From the NCBI GenBank assembly GCA_900318345.1, contig ONKD01000032.1, forward strand, positions 1 through 64,000: a stretch of DNA of 64,000 bases, read 5' to 3'. This stretch comes from an uncultured Prevotellaceae bacterium (GTDB taxonomy: Bacteria > Bacteroidota > Bacteroidia > Bacteroidales > Muribaculaceae). Each line of letters begins with the position of its first letter. Positions within the stretch are counted from its first letter, which is position 1. Shown piece after piece: positions 52,011-61,207 of this stretch. The translations under genes and the position numbers were made by a program. Below the pieces are notes generated by a model. The model was not told the origin of the DNA and made no database searches. It worked only from the letters and a program-made list of their open reading frames with translations.

Positions 52011-52528
52011 GTGTGTGACATAATTACATCGCCTGCAATAATAACCGCCCTAGCGGGCGGGAAATTAAATTCTGTATAAAAATCTATTCGTATCCGTGGA
52101 AAAGCCCCGCTAGAGGCGACCAAGGCTTAGGCAGGGGTGTAACGAGGCGAAGCCGAGTGAAACCCCTGCAGCATTGGAGCACACACATCCAAGCCCCATC
52201 GGGGCGGCAGTAAGGTATTGATACACAATCTGTCACCCCTAACGGGGTTAATTGATGATGGGGATGTCCATTTACAGGGGTTCCGCTGCGCTCCACCCCT
52301 GCCTATGCCCTGACCAGCCCTAACGGGCTTCAAAGTAAGTCCCATCACGCGAAAACGCCATAATGGCATTGATATTGAAACGCTTATGTAACCTTGGAGC
52401 TTTTTCCCCGGACAACAATGATAAAAATAATTCAAACAGAAATAATTTTGTTTAATTTTATATACAATTTGTATGAATTTCCCGTGCGTAGCACGGTTGG
52501 TTTCTGCGACATTGCTTTTTGACACAGC
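52011..52528. mobile_element. Composite hairpin-repeat element, locus E
   Basis: Left end GTGTGTGACATAATT, then TAACCGCCCTAGCGGGCGGGAAATT (hairpin 52045-52060). Right end AATTTCCCGTGCGTAGCACGGTT (hairpin 52482-52496), then ...TTTTTGACACAG (52516-52527). The two ends are inverted relative to each other, as in the 29.8 kb element. The middle (52085-52420) holds other GC-rich repeat words (AAGCCCCATCGGGGCGG; CTAACGGGGTTA; CAGCCCTAACGGGCTTC) and no gene. The region 51968-52724 is otherwise non-coding. Confidence 0.6.
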
Positions 52529-52560
52529 CTCATGCCCTTTTAACCTTTAACCTCTAACCT

Positions 52561-52629
52561 TTTAACCTGCTCGCGCAGCGAGCATTAATCACGCCGCAGA
52601 ATTACGCGCCCCGCTTCATCCACACCATA
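52561..52629. repeat. ~69-bp direct repeat, copy 2 (right of the radical SAM locus)
   Basis: Same orientation and about 85% identical to 48456-48524. Preceded, like copy 1, by TTAACC-type heptamers. Confidence 0.7.
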
Positions 52630-52691
52630 CCTAATTGCAACCATCGCACAAAAACCATTGCTTTCAGGGCAAGGAAATGTAATTATTTTCA

Positions 52692-52699
52692 TATCTTTG
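52692..52699 (+). promoter_or_regulatory. -7 element for the 175-aa protein
   Basis: TATCTTTG, 25 bases before the start codon at 52725. No clear -33 element. Confidence 0.4.
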
Positions 52700-52724
52700 C
52701 AGGAGAATCAAAATTATAGACAAA

Positions 52725-53252
52725 ATGGAACAGTTTGTAACGACATTGCACGAGGACCTGCACCGCTACCTGGTGCAGCGCGGTGCCGTGGACGAGCGTA
52801 TGCCCGAGTGCCCAGACGTGGAGGCCAAGTGGGCCGCTATTGCCGAGGCTTACCTGCCCGATGGCGCGCGTGAGTTTGCCGATTATCCCATCGCATCGCT
52901 GGGCTGGATGATGTTCATCGGCATGGCGGTGGCCAAGTACTGGGACACCGACTGGGAGCGTTATGCCAACGTTGAGGACCTTTACACCCCCATGCGCGAC
53001 AAGCGCGGTTTTGACAACCTTGACGAGTACATCATGGACGAGGTGCTTGACGTGCACGGCGATGCTGCCGAGGCCTTGCAGGAACTAGTGGGCGACACAG
53101 CCGAGCGCACCAAGCGCGCCCTGTTCCGCCTCGATGTGGAGCCAGGCACGGCCGAGGCGTTTAAGGCCTATATTGTATGCCTGCAGGCGATGTACCAAAT
53201 GGGTATGGCCGTGCAGCTCAAGGCCATGGGCTACCACATGACAAAGGTGTGA
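52725..53252 (+). CDS. Conserved-looking protein of unknown function (175 aa)
   Basis: I do not recognise the family. The protein is acidic and mainly helical: LHEDLHRYLVQRGAVDERMP, WMMFIGMAVAKYWDTDWERY, DEYIMDEVLDVHGDAAEALQELV, and a C-terminal FKAYIVCLQAMYQMGMAVQLKAMG that could be partly buried. No signal peptide or catalytic motif is evident. Codon use matches its neighbours, and a promoter element precedes it, so it is probably real. It is followed by the FMN reductase gene after a heptamer-like tract. Confidence 0.7.
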   Translation: MEQFVTTLHEDLHRYLVQRGAVDERMPECPDVEAKWAAIAEAYLPDGAREFADYPIASLGWMMFIGMAVAKYWDTDWERYANVEDLYTPMRDKRGFDNLDEYIMDEVLDVHGDAAEALQELVGDTAERTKRALFRLDVEPGTAEAFKAYIVCLQAMYQMGMAVQLKAMGYHMTKV

Positions 53253-53324
53253 TTTAGGCACTAGGAAAGGTCAACTCCTAACCTCTAACTTCTAACTAAG
53301 AACTAACAACTAAGGACTAAAATA

Positions 53325-53942
53325 ATGAAAATACTTCTCATCAACGGTTCGCCCCATGAGCGGGGCAACACCTATCAGGCCCTTAATGAGGCCGCTCAAG
53401 CGCTTGTAGAGCAAGGCTTTGAGACCGAAATCGTGTGGATTGGCACCAAGCCCGTGCGCGGTTGCATCGCTTGCGGCACTTGCGCCGCTAAGGGCGATGG
53501 TCACTGCGTGTTTAACGACGACCTGTGCAACGAGGTGATCGACAAGATGAACGCTGCCGACGGACTCATCGTGGGTTCCCCGGTCTATTACGGCACCCCG
53601 ACGGGCAATGTGCTCAACCTGATTCACCGCATGCTCTTTGCCGGTGCCCAGGTAGCAGGCAAACCCGCTGCCGCGGTTGCCGTGTGCCGTCGTGGTGGTG
53701 CAACTGCCGCCTTCCAAACCTTGCAGATGCCGTTCCAGATGGTCAACATGCCCCTGGTTACCTCGCAGTACTGGAACATTGCCTATGGCCTTGAGCCGGG
53801 AGATATCGCGCAGGATGCTGAGGGCTTGCAGACGATGCGAACCATGGCCCGTAACATGGCTTGGATGGTCAAGCAGTTCAAGTCAGGAACCGCCCAGCCG
53901 CCAGAGTTTGAACCCTGGCAGGGTACAAATTTTATCCGCTGA
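53325..53942 (+). CDS. Flavodoxin-like NAD(P)H-dependent FMN reductase
   Basis: The 205-residue protein begins INGSPHERGNTYQAL, the FMN phosphate loop of this family. CIACGTCAAKGDGHCVFNDD is the Cys-rich segment, and DGLIVGSPVYYGTPTGNVLNLIHRM the flavin-side loop. Probably reduces a small substrate using FMN. TGATG links its stop to the start of the next gene. Confidence 0.88.
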   Translation: MKILLINGSPHERGNTYQALNEAAQALVEQGFETEIVWIGTKPVRGCIACGTCAAKGDGHCVFNDDLCNEVIDKMNAADGLIVGSPVYYGTPTGNVLNLIHRMLFAGAQVAGKPAAAVAVCRRGGATAAFQTLQMPFQMVNMPLVTSQYWNIAYGLEPGDIAQDAEGLQTMRTMARNMAWMVKQFKSGTAQPPEFEPWQGTNFIR

Positions 53943-54652
53943 TGAATAGCAATCATGACCCCATGGGCCATGCCATTGCCGACTATCACAGTAGCGGCAA
54001 GGCGGCACGCTTACGGGTGTTCTCGCCCATGTTTGACGAGGACGAGATCCCCGTGGCTATGCTCTTTCGCCCCTTTGACGACATGCCGGCACTGGAGCAG
54101 GAGGCCTTGCGTGCTGCCACCGGTGAAATCCTTGATGTGGGCGCCGGAGCAGGTTGCCACTCGCTTGCCCTGCAGGCGATGGGCAAGCAGGTGACAGCCA
54201 TCGACATCTCGCCCCTCGCCGTGGCGACGATGCGCGAGCGAGGAGTACTGGACGTACGTGAGCAGGACTTTTTCACCCTCGATGGCCAGTATGACACTAT
54301 TCTCATGCTCATGAATGGCATCGGCATCGTGGGCTCGCTCTCTCGTCTGCCCGCGTTTTTCATGCAGCTCGACACCCTGCTGGCTCCGGGAGGGCAGGTG
54401 TTGTGCGACTCCAGCGACATTTGCTACATCTTTGAGGACGAGGACGGCATTATCGACCTCACGGGAATCGACGGATATTATGGCGAACTGACCTACCAAA
54501 TGCAGTACCGCAAAGTCAAGGGTGAACCCTTCCCCTGGCTCTTCATCGACCCCGAGACGCTCGCCGAGCAGGCCGCGGCCCACGGCTACCGCTGCGACAT
54601 CATCGCCCGCGGCACCCACTATGACTACCTCGCCCGCCTCACCCGCCCCTAG
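53942..54652 (+). CDS. SAM-dependent methyltransferase
   Basis: The 236-residue protein has the class I motif LDVGAGAGCHSLALQAMG (SAM glycine-rich loop), VTAIDISPLAV (acidic residue), and QYDTILMLMNGIGIVGSL (motif for the catalytic region). The rest is typical of small-molecule methyltransferases; the substrate is unknown. Its start overlaps the FMN-reductase stop by one base, so they are co-translated. Confidence 0.85.
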   Translation: MNSNHDPMGHAIADYHSSGKAARLRVFSPMFDEDEIPVAMLFRPFDDMPALEQEALRAATGEILDVGAGAGCHSLALQAMGKQVTAIDISPLAVATMRERGVLDVREQDFFTLDGQYDTILMLMNGIGIVGSLSRLPAFFMQLDTLLAPGGQVLCDSSDICYIFEDEDGIIDLTGIDGYYGELTYQMQYRKVKGEPFPWLFIDPETLAEQAAAHGYRCDIIARGTHYDYLARLTRP

Positions 54653-54954
54653 TTCATATTGGCAATGGTATGAATTAGTGTAATTCGTTGACGGTCAAGA
54701 TCGTGCAGATGCCTTCTGTAGTAATCTTAGCGCCTTGGCGGCTTAGTGTGGGATCCCTAATGTCTAAAGTCTGCTTGTGCTGCGAGTATCACCGCGGCAA
54801 CTCGATTTGGGTCTAAAAAAACGCTGATTTGTGATAAAAAAATCAAAATTGGGGCTGATGATAAAATTATCGATAGATAAAGCACGTTATTTTCAAAAAA
54901 GATTGTACCTTTGTATCTTAAAATATTTTGACGACAAGATAATATTAAGCACTA
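54653..54954. promoter_or_regulatory. Intergenic region before the mannosyltransferase, with promoter element
   Basis: No gene. TACCTTTG at 54906-54913 matches the -7 element and lies 41 bases before the next start codon. CTTAGCGCCTTGGCGGCTTAGTGTGGG (54726-54752) belongs to the CACGCTAAG repeat family, here inverted. Confidence 0.5.
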
Positions 54955-55731
54955 ATGAAGTCAGATAGCTTAGTCATCATTCCTACCTATAACGAGAAGG
55001 AAAACATCAAGGCCATCATCGAGGCTGTGCTCGCTGTGGGTGAGCACCAGTTTGATGTGCTCATCGTTGATGATAACTCGCCCGACGGCACTGCGGCCAT
55101 CGTCGAGTCGTTGATCACCGAGCATCCCGAGCGCATCAATATCCTCAAGCGGGCTGGCAAGATGGGATTGGGTACAGCTTATATCGCTGGCTTCAAGTGG
55201 GCGCTGGACCATGGTTATGAGTACATCATCGAGATGGACGCCGACTTCTCTCATCCCGTCGATAAACTACCCGAGTTGCAGGCTACCTGTGCTACAGGCG
55301 GAGCTGATGTGGCTGTCGGTTCAAGATACATTTCAGGCGTAAATGTCGTCAACTGGCCGATGGGTAGGATGCTCATGAGCTACTACGCATCGGCCTATGT
55401 CCGCCTCATTACCGGTATGGAGGTTCGCGACGCCACCGCCGGATACGTTTGCTACCGTCGCGAGGTGCTACAGGCCATCAACCTCGATGCCATCGAGTTT
55501 AAGGGCTATGCCTTCCAGATCGAGATGAAGTTTACTGCCCATCGCATGGGCTTCATCATCAAGGAAGTGCCCATCGTGTTCATCAACCGCGTGCTGGGCA
55601 CGAGCAAGATGAACAGCAGCATCTTCTTTGAGGCACTGTGGGGCGTGATCAAGTTGCGCTGGGACTCCATCTTCAACAAGGCGCGCTTCACACGCCAACC
55701 CGCTCCACCGCAAATTACCTCTGGGCAATGA
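54955..55731 (+). CDS. Polyprenol-phosphate mannosyltransferase (DPM1-like GT2)
   Basis: The 258-residue protein opens IIPTYNEKENIKAII (GT2 start), then DDNSPDGTAAI and MDADFSHPVDKLPEL, the catalytic DXD-type stretch. GSRYISGVNVVNWPMGR and the C-terminal half match the DPM1 subfamily, which transfers mannose or another hexose from a nucleotide sugar to a polyprenyl phosphate. No membrane segment is obvious, as in soluble DPM1-type enzymes. It probably supplies a lipid-linked sugar for protein or glycan glycosylation. Confidence 0.9.
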   Translation: MKSDSLVIIPTYNEKENIKAIIEAVLAVGEHQFDVLIVDDNSPDGTAAIVESLITEHPERINILKRAGKMGLGTAYIAGFKWALDHGYEYIIEMDADFSHPVDKLPELQATCATGGADVAVGSRYISGVNVVNWPMGRMLMSYYASAYVRLITGMEVRDATAGYVCYRREVLQAINLDAIEFKGYAFQIEMKFTAHRMGFIIKEVPIVFINRVLGTSKMNSSIFFEALWGVIKLRWDSIFNKARFTRQPAPPQITSGQ

Positions 55732-55741
55732 CATTAATCGT

Positions 55742-55785
55742 AAACCGGTTTGATTCTGTTTTACAACATGATCAAGGCCGGTTTT
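55742..55785 (+). terminator. Terminator of the mannosyltransferase gene
   Basis: AAACCGG (55742-55748) pairs with CCGGTTT (55778-55784), followed by T and AT-rich sequence. The stem is short. Confidence 0.45.
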
Positions 55786-55841
55786 AATTTGGCATGATTA
55801 TTGCCGCTAGGGAATTATGCAATTGTGAAAATTGACTGAAC

Positions 55842-58550
55842 ATGGCTAAAAGAAAACCAGATAACGGCCTTACTGCCGAACAAGTGATTGCCAGTAGGCA
55901 AGAGCATGGTACTAATGTGCTCACTCCTCCCGTCCATGAACCATTGTGGAAGCAATTCCTGAAGAAATTTGACGACCCGCTCATCAAGATCCTGCTTGTG
56001 GCACTGGTCTTGTCGGTGGGTTTATCAATATATGAGTTTTTCTGGCTCGACATGGGCGTGAGCATCCTGTTTGAGCCGCTGGGCATCTTCATCGCAATCG
56101 TGCTGGCAACGCTGGTGGGCTTCCTGGTCGAGGTCAATGCCAATAAGAAATTCCGCCTCCTCAACCAGACCGATGACCACATTAAGGTCAAGGTCATGCG
56201 TGCGGGACACATCACCCAGGTGCCGCGTTGCGACATCGTTGTGGGCGATATCGTCATTCTTGATACAGGCGAGAAAGTGCCTGCCGATGGTGAGTTGATC
56301 GACAGTTTCAACCTCACTGTTGACGAGAGTTCCTTCACCGGCGAACCCTCGGCATGGAAAACCCACGACCCCGCGTTGGCCGCCAAGGCCACCGAGGCCA
56401 CCTATCCCGCCAATGAGCTCCTGCGTGCGAGCACGGTGATTGAGGGCAATGCCATCATGCGTGTGGATCGCGTGGGCGACATGACCGAATATGGCAAGAT
56501 CTACCGTGACGCCCAAATCGACAACAACATCAAGACCCCGCTTACCCAGCAACTCGACCGCCTGGGTCGCACCATCTCCCACGGCAGCTACATCATGGCG
56601 GCCCTGCTCGTGCTCGGACGTGTCGTGGAATTCTTCATCGCTGGCAGTGAGGGTGTCGTTGCCGATGCCCAGTATTTCATTGAGACGGTGATGCTGGCTG
56701 TCACGCTCATCGTCGTTTCGGTGCCCGAGGGCCTGCCCATGAGTGTGACCCTGTCGCTGGCCTTGAGTATGCGAAAGATGCTCAAGCACAATAACCTGGT
56801 GCGCCGCATGCACGCCTGCGAGACGATGGGCGCCGCCACAGTCATCTGTACCGACAAGACCGGCACGCTCACCCAGAACAAGATGCAGGTCTATCAGGCC
56901 CGTTTCTATGGCTTGCCCGATGGAGACAAACTCGCCGATGATGAGGAGAGTGCCATCGTCAAGGAGAGCATTGCCTGCAACAGCACGGCCTTCCTCGACG
57001 ACAGCGACCCGTCAAATATCGTGGCACTGGGCAACCCAACTGAGGGCGCTCTGCTGCTGTGGCTACAAGATGCGGGCATTGATTATATGACCGTTCGCAA
57101 CGAGGACGACGCGCTGGCCCAACTGCCGTTCTCGACCATGACTAAGTATATGGCGACCGTCATCGACAGCACCACGGGCAAGCGCTTGCTGCTTGTCAAG
57201 GGTGCTCCCGAGATTGTCATGGGCATGTGTGACACGATGGCTGGTGGCGTGTCGTCTCAACAGGTGTCTGATGAATTGACCGGTTTCCAGTCCAAGGCGA
57301 TGCGCACGCTGGCGTTTGCCTGTGCCGAACTCGACCGTGACGTGGCTGCCGACAAGGTCATCAACGAGTTGAGGAGCGGTAAATTCTCTGGACTTACCCT
57401 GTTGGGCATTGTGGCCATCAGCGACCCTGTGCGCCCCGATGTGCCGGCAGCCATTCAGGACTGCCGCAATGCGGGTGTCAAGGTGAAGATCGTCACGGGT
57501 GACACAGGTGCCACGGCACGCGAGATAGGCCGCCAGGTGGGCTTGTGGACCGACGAGGATACCGCCGATGCCATCATCACCGGGCCTGATTTTGCCGCCC
57601 TAAACGATGATGAGGCTGCCAAGCGTGCCGCCAGCATCAAGATTATGGCCCGAGCACGCCCCGACGACAAGGCGCGCCTTGTACGTCTGTTGCAAAAGCA
57701 GGGCGAAGTGGTGGCTGTCACCGGCGACGGAACCAATGACGCGCCGGCCCTCAATGCGGCCCAGGTGGGCATGTCGATGGGCGATGGCACTGCTGTGGCC
57801 AAGGAGGCCAGCGACATCACCATCCTCGACAATTCGTTTGCCAGCATCAATAAGGCGGTCCTGTGGGGGCGCTCGCTCTACAGCAACATCCAGCGCTTCA
57901 TCCTGTTCCAGTTGACGGTCAACGTGTGCGCTTGTTTGGTTGTTGCCGTTTGCTCGTTCTTCAGCAAGCAGCCGGCGCTCACCGTTACCCAGATGCTGTG
58001 GGTCAACCTGATCATGGACACCTTTGCTGCCCTTGCTCTCGCATCGCTGCCGCCCAATAGCGTGCTCATGCGTCAGCGACCGCGCAACTCCAAGGCCAGC
58101 ATCATCACCCCTGTCATGATGCGTTTCATCATGATATGCGGCGTGTTGTTCGCCGTACTCATGATTGGCTTGTACTATTATTTTGTCAGGGAGGCCAATG
58201 GAGGCCCTGTCTTTATGCGCGGCATCAATCCCAACATCAATCCTGAGGAGATGGGCGTGTTCTTTAGCGTCTTCGTTTTCCTTCAGTTCTGGAATATACT
58301 CAACGCCAGGGCATTCGCTACAGGCAAGTGGGCGTTTAATAACATGGAGGACAGCAAGGTCTTTTGGGCTGTGGCCATTGTCATATTTGTCGGCCAGATT
58401 GCCCTCGTGCAGTTCGCTTCGCCGTTGTTTAATTGCGCTCCCCTCGACCTGAAGACCTGGGTATTGATTATTCTGGGCACCTCGCCCGTCTTCCTGCTTG
58501 GTCAGGTGGTCAAGAGTGTCAAGAACATCGATGCCGGCCCCGCTGAGTAA
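55842..58550 (+). CDS. Calcium-transporting P-type ATPase (PMCA/SERCA type)
   Basis: The 902-residue protein has the P-type set of motifs: an actuator loop SSFTGEPSAW, where the usual TGES reads TGEP; PEGLP in membrane helix 4 (SVPEGLPMSVTLSLAL); the phosphorylated Asp in CTDKTGTLTQNKM (near residue 337); and VVAVTGDGTNDAPAL. About ten membrane helices. PEGLP and the length suit the P2 calcium group. Moves Ca2+ out of the cytoplasm using ATP. A hairpin terminator follows. Confidence 0.93.
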   Translation: MAKRKPDNGLTAEQVIASRQEHGTNVLTPPVHEPLWKQFLKKFDDPLIKILLVALVLSVGLSIYEFFWLDMGVSILFEPLGIFIAIVLATLVGFLVEVNANKKFRLLNQTDDHIKVKVMRAGHITQVPRCDIVVGDIVILDTGEKVPADGELIDSFNLTVDESSFTGEPSAWKTHDPALAAKATEATYPANELLRASTVIEGNAIMRVDRVGDMTEYGKIYRDAQIDNNIKTPLTQQLDRLGRTISHGSYIMAALLVLGRVVEFFIAGSEGVVADAQYFIETVMLAVTLIVVSVPEGLPMSVTLSLALSMRKMLKHNNLVRRMHACETMGAATVICTDKTGTLTQNKMQVYQARFYGLPDGDKLADDEESAIVKESIACNSTAFLDDSDPSNIVALGNPTEGALLLWLQDAGIDYMTVRNEDDALAQLPFSTMTKYMATVIDSTTGKRLLLVKGAPEIVMGMCDTMAGGVSSQQVSDELTGFQSKAMRTLAFACAELDRDVAADKVINELRSGKFSGLTLLGIVAISDPVRPDVPAAIQDCRNAGVKVKIVTGDTGATAREIGRQVGLWTDEDTADAIITGPDFAALNDDEAAKRAASIKIMARARPDDKARLVRLLQKQGEVVAVTGDGTNDAPALNAAQVGMSMGDGTAVAKEASDITILDNSFASINKAVLWGRSLYSNIQRFILFQLTVNVCACLVVAVCSFFSKQPALTVTQMLWVNLIMDTFAALALASLPPNSVLMRQRPRNSKASIITPVMMRFIMICGVLFAVLMIGLYYYFVREANGGPVFMRGINPNINPEEMGVFFSVFVFLQFWNILNARAFATGKWAFNNMEDSKVFWAVAIVIFVGQIALVQFASPLFNCAPLDLKTWVLIILGTSPVFLLGQVVKSVKNIDAGPAE

Positions 58551-58579
58551 TGATCTAATCAATTTGATGTCAAATTCCC

Positions 58580-58613
58580 ACAGGCCCGTTCTATCTCGGT
58601 AGTTCGGGCCTGT
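58580..58613 (+). terminator. Terminator of the Ca2+ ATPase gene
   Basis: ACAGGCCCG pairs with CGGGCCTGT (9 bp). The T run after it is weak. Confidence 0.55.
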
Positions 58614-58690
58614 TGCTCGTGTTAAGGCCACTTTTTCAGCGCTCAAGTCATAATCTGAGCGCTAGAAACCCGAAATAGAAAACTTTTCAC

Positions 58691-58698
58691 TACCTTTG
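58691..58698 (+). promoter_or_regulatory. -7 element of the manA operon
   Basis: TACCTTTG, 27 bases before the manA start codon. A -33 element is not clear. Confidence 0.5.
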
Positions 58699-58725
58699 TA
58701 GGTTGAATCAATTATTTTTTATGTC

Positions 58726-59703
58726 ATGCAGATATATAGCTTCAATAACATTCTCAAACCTGTGTTGTGGGGTGGGAATCAGATGACAGCCTTCAAGGGG
58801 CTGCCGCCGTGCGATGAGCCCATTGGCGAGAGTTGGGAAATCTCGGGTGTGCCGGGCCGTGAGTCGGTCGTCGCCGAGGGACCCGACAAGGGCTTGACGC
58901 TCACCGAGCTTGTCCAGCGCTATGGCGCACAACTGGTGGGCGAGGATGTCTTTCGCCGTTTTGGTACCGAATTTCCACTGCTCATCAAGTTCATCGATGC
59001 GCGCCGTGATTTGTCAGTGCAGGTGCATCCCGACGACGAGTTGGCGATGAAATTGCATGGTTGTGAAGGAAAAACCGAGATGTGGTATATCCTGCGAGCC
59101 GACGAGGGCGCCAAGATTCGTGCTGGCTTTAACCGGCCGATGTCGCCCGAGGAGTATGACGCTAGGGTGGAGGATGGCTCAATAATCGATGTCATTGCAG
59201 CCCATGATAGCAAGCCAGGCGCAGCATTCTTCATCCCCGCAGGACAGATCCATTGCATCGGTGCGGGCAATATGCTCGTTGAGATTCAGCAATCGAGCGA
59301 CATCACTTACCGCGTGTGGGACTATGCCCGCCGTGACGCTAATGGCAACTTGCGCCAACTTCACACCCAGGAGGCGCGCGAGGCCCTCAACTATGATGTT
59401 GTGGAAAGCGAGGTCCATTATGGTCCTGTCGAGGCCATGGGGGTTACTCCCGTGGTGTCATGTTCCAAGTTTGATGTGTGCCACATTGATGTGGATGGCC
59501 GTCTTGACCTACCGCTGCCCGCACCGCACTCGTTTATAGCGCTGATGTGCATCGAAGGCGAAACGACGGTCATGGTCGAGGGCATGGATCCCGTCACGTT
59601 ACCGATGGGCCATTCGGCTCTCGTGCCTGCCACCGTGCCGTCCATTCAGTTTACGGGCACGGCCCAACTGCTCACGGCTATGGTTCCTGTAGAAGGTGAT
59701 TAA
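58726..59703 (+). CDS. manA: Mannose-6-phosphate isomerase, class I
   Basis: Interconverts fructose 6-phosphate and mannose 6-phosphate. The 325-residue protein has the zinc site in QVHPDDE, EMWYIL and QIHCIG. The N-terminal KPVLWGGNQM and a C-terminal cupin-like domain are typical. First gene of a run of five plus-strand genes. Mannose 6-phosphate would feed the GDP-mannose used by the nearby mannosyltransferase. Confidence 0.93.
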   Translation: MQIYSFNNILKPVLWGGNQMTAFKGLPPCDEPIGESWEISGVPGRESVVAEGPDKGLTLTELVQRYGAQLVGEDVFRRFGTEFPLLIKFIDARRDLSVQVHPDDELAMKLHGCEGKTEMWYILRADEGAKIRAGFNRPMSPEEYDARVEDGSIIDVIAAHDSKPGAAFFIPAGQIHCIGAGNMLVEIQQSSDITYRVWDYARRDANGNLRQLHTQEAREALNYDVVESEVHYGPVEAMGVTPVVSCSKFDVCHIDVDGRLDLPLPAPHSFIALMCIEGETTVMVEGMDPVTLPMGHSALVPATVPSIQFTGTAQLLTAMVPVEGD

Positions 59704-59760
59704 TTGCCCTGTGAGGTCTTAACTCCAGGAAAAAGAAACAACCGAATAATAAAAAGGGAA

Positions 59761-60771
59761 ATGAATAAGAAAAAATGGATTGTCGGCATCATTGCCGCTG
59801 TAGTAGTTGCCCTCGTGGCATGCACCGTGCCTTACTTGTTTATGGGCGCTCCAGCCGAGGGACTGGTCAAGGTGCGCAAGGGCAGCACCATTGATCAGAT
59901 TGCCGATAGTGTCAAGACTCATGTGGATGAGGCATTCGGCAGCCGCGTGGCGACCATGCTCAAGTTGATGAACGCCAAGGTCGAGAACCGCGAGGGGGCC
60001 TACCGCATTGAACAGGGTACCTCGCCCTTCACTGCTGCCCGGCGCATCAAGAATGGCGTGCAGAGCGGCGTGAAGTTCACCTTTAACAACGTGCGCACGC
60101 TCGACGAGTGGGCACAGCGATGGGGTGATACCTTCATGGATGGTGCCGATGAGATGCTCAAGGTGCTGAAGGATAGCGCCATTTGTGCCAAGTATGGAAA
60201 GACACCCGAGACGATCGTCTGCCTGCTCATGCCCGACACCTATGAGTTCTATTGGAACATCTCACCCGAGAAGACACTTGCCCGTTTCAACGACTATTAC
60301 AACGATTTCTGGACTAACGAGCGCAAGGCCAAGGCCGAGAAGTTGGGTCTGACGCCCGATGAGGTTTCCACCATCGCCTCGATTGTCGAGGAGGAGACAA
60401 GCAAGGCCGATGAACGCGGCAAGGTGGCTCGTCTCTACCTCAACCGCTACCAGCAGCATATGCGCCTCCAGGCCGACCCGACGGTGAAATTCGCACTGGG
60501 CGATTTCTCCATTAAGCGCATCACACAGCCCATGACACAGGTGAAATCACCTTACAACACCTATCGCGTGGATGGCTTGCCACCAGGTCCCATCCGCTTG
60601 CCCGAGAAATCGACCATCGATGCTGTGCTCAACGCTCCTCAGCACGATTACATGTACATGTGTGCCCGTGCCGACTTCAGCGGCTATCACGATTTCACCC
60701 GTGACTATGCCTCTCACCTTGACAACGCTCACCGTTATCAAGCTGCTCTTAACAATCGTGGTATCAAGTAA
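59761..60771 (+). CDS. mltG: Endolytic transglycosylase MltG
   Basis: Cuts nascent peptidoglycan strands from the inside. The start MNKKKWIVGIIAAVV (336 residues) is taken because an ATG with a membrane anchor directly after it is expected; the longer frame from 59704 would overlap the spacer. A single N-terminal membrane helix is followed by the LysM-like region (VKVRKGSTIDQIADSV) and the YceG domain with the catalytic Glu in TIASIVEEETSK and the final YNTYRVDGLPPGPI. 21 bases before the DUF2007 gene. Confidence 0.94.
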   Translation: MNKKKWIVGIIAAVVVALVACTVPYLFMGAPAEGLVKVRKGSTIDQIADSVKTHVDEAFGSRVATMLKLMNAKVENREGAYRIEQGTSPFTAARRIKNGVQSGVKFTFNNVRTLDEWAQRWGDTFMDGADEMLKVLKDSAICAKYGKTPETIVCLLMPDTYEFYWNISPEKTLARFNDYYNDFWTNERKAKAEKLGLTPDEVSTIASIVEEETSKADERGKVARLYLNRYQQHMRLQADPTVKFALGDFSIKRITQPMTQVKSPYNTYRVDGLPPGPIRLPEKSTIDAVLNAPQHDYMYMCARADFSGYHDFTRDYASHLDNAHRYQAALNNRGIK

Positions 60772-60792
60772 CCCGTTAAACGACTCAACCCA

Positions 60793-61197
60793 ATGGAAGA
60801 GAAACTCATTGTTTTTGATAAATTCCCTAACGCCATCGACGCCAATATCGTCAAGGGTGCCCTCGAGGCCAGTGGCATTCCTGCAGGTGTGATGGGTGAC
60901 AGTACGGCCAATGCCATATTGATGGCGCCCGTGGCTGTCGTCGTGTTCCAGCGCGATTTGGAGGCCGCTATCCAAGCCCTGTATGGTGGCGAGGCTAACT
61001 ATGATGATTATAAGGATGAGATGGATGTCATCGCCTTTGAGAACTGGCAGGCCTGCAACAAGGTCTTCTGTGAACTGGCGCTGAAGATTCATCCTGAAAT
61101 TGGCGGCAAGCAGTGTCGCGATGCCTATCGCAGAGCCAAGGACGCGCTCGAGGCGGGTGACCTCAAGACCCTCGAGGCCATGCGTGCTCACATCTGA
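60793..61197 (+). CDS. DUF2007-domain protein
   Basis: The 134-residue protein begins with a DUF2007-like fold (about residues 1-70): FDKFPNAIDANIVKGALEAS, then AVVVFQRDLEAAIQAL. The second half is helical, with two cysteines of no clear role. DUF2007 resembles the GlnB-like ferredoxin-type fold and is proposed to bind small ligands. It is placed in the mltG operon. Confidence 0.75.
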   Translation: MEEKLIVFDKFPNAIDANIVKGALEASGIPAGVMGDSTANAILMAPVAVVVFQRDLEAAIQALYGGEANYDDYKDEMDVIAFENWQACNKVFCELALKIHPEIGGKQCRDAYRRAKDALEAGDLKTLEAMRAHI

Positions 61198-61207
61198 TTT
61201 TTTTAGC

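Noticed and set aside
52085-52420. Possible structured ncRNA between the hairpins of the 52 kb element
   Set aside because: Several short inverted GC-rich words are present, but they look like scattered REP-type units; no known RNA family could be recognised.
52127-52525. 132-codon minus-strand frame across the composite repeat element
   Set aside because: Composition follows the repeat words and inverted hairpins; no start signal and no recognisable protein pattern.
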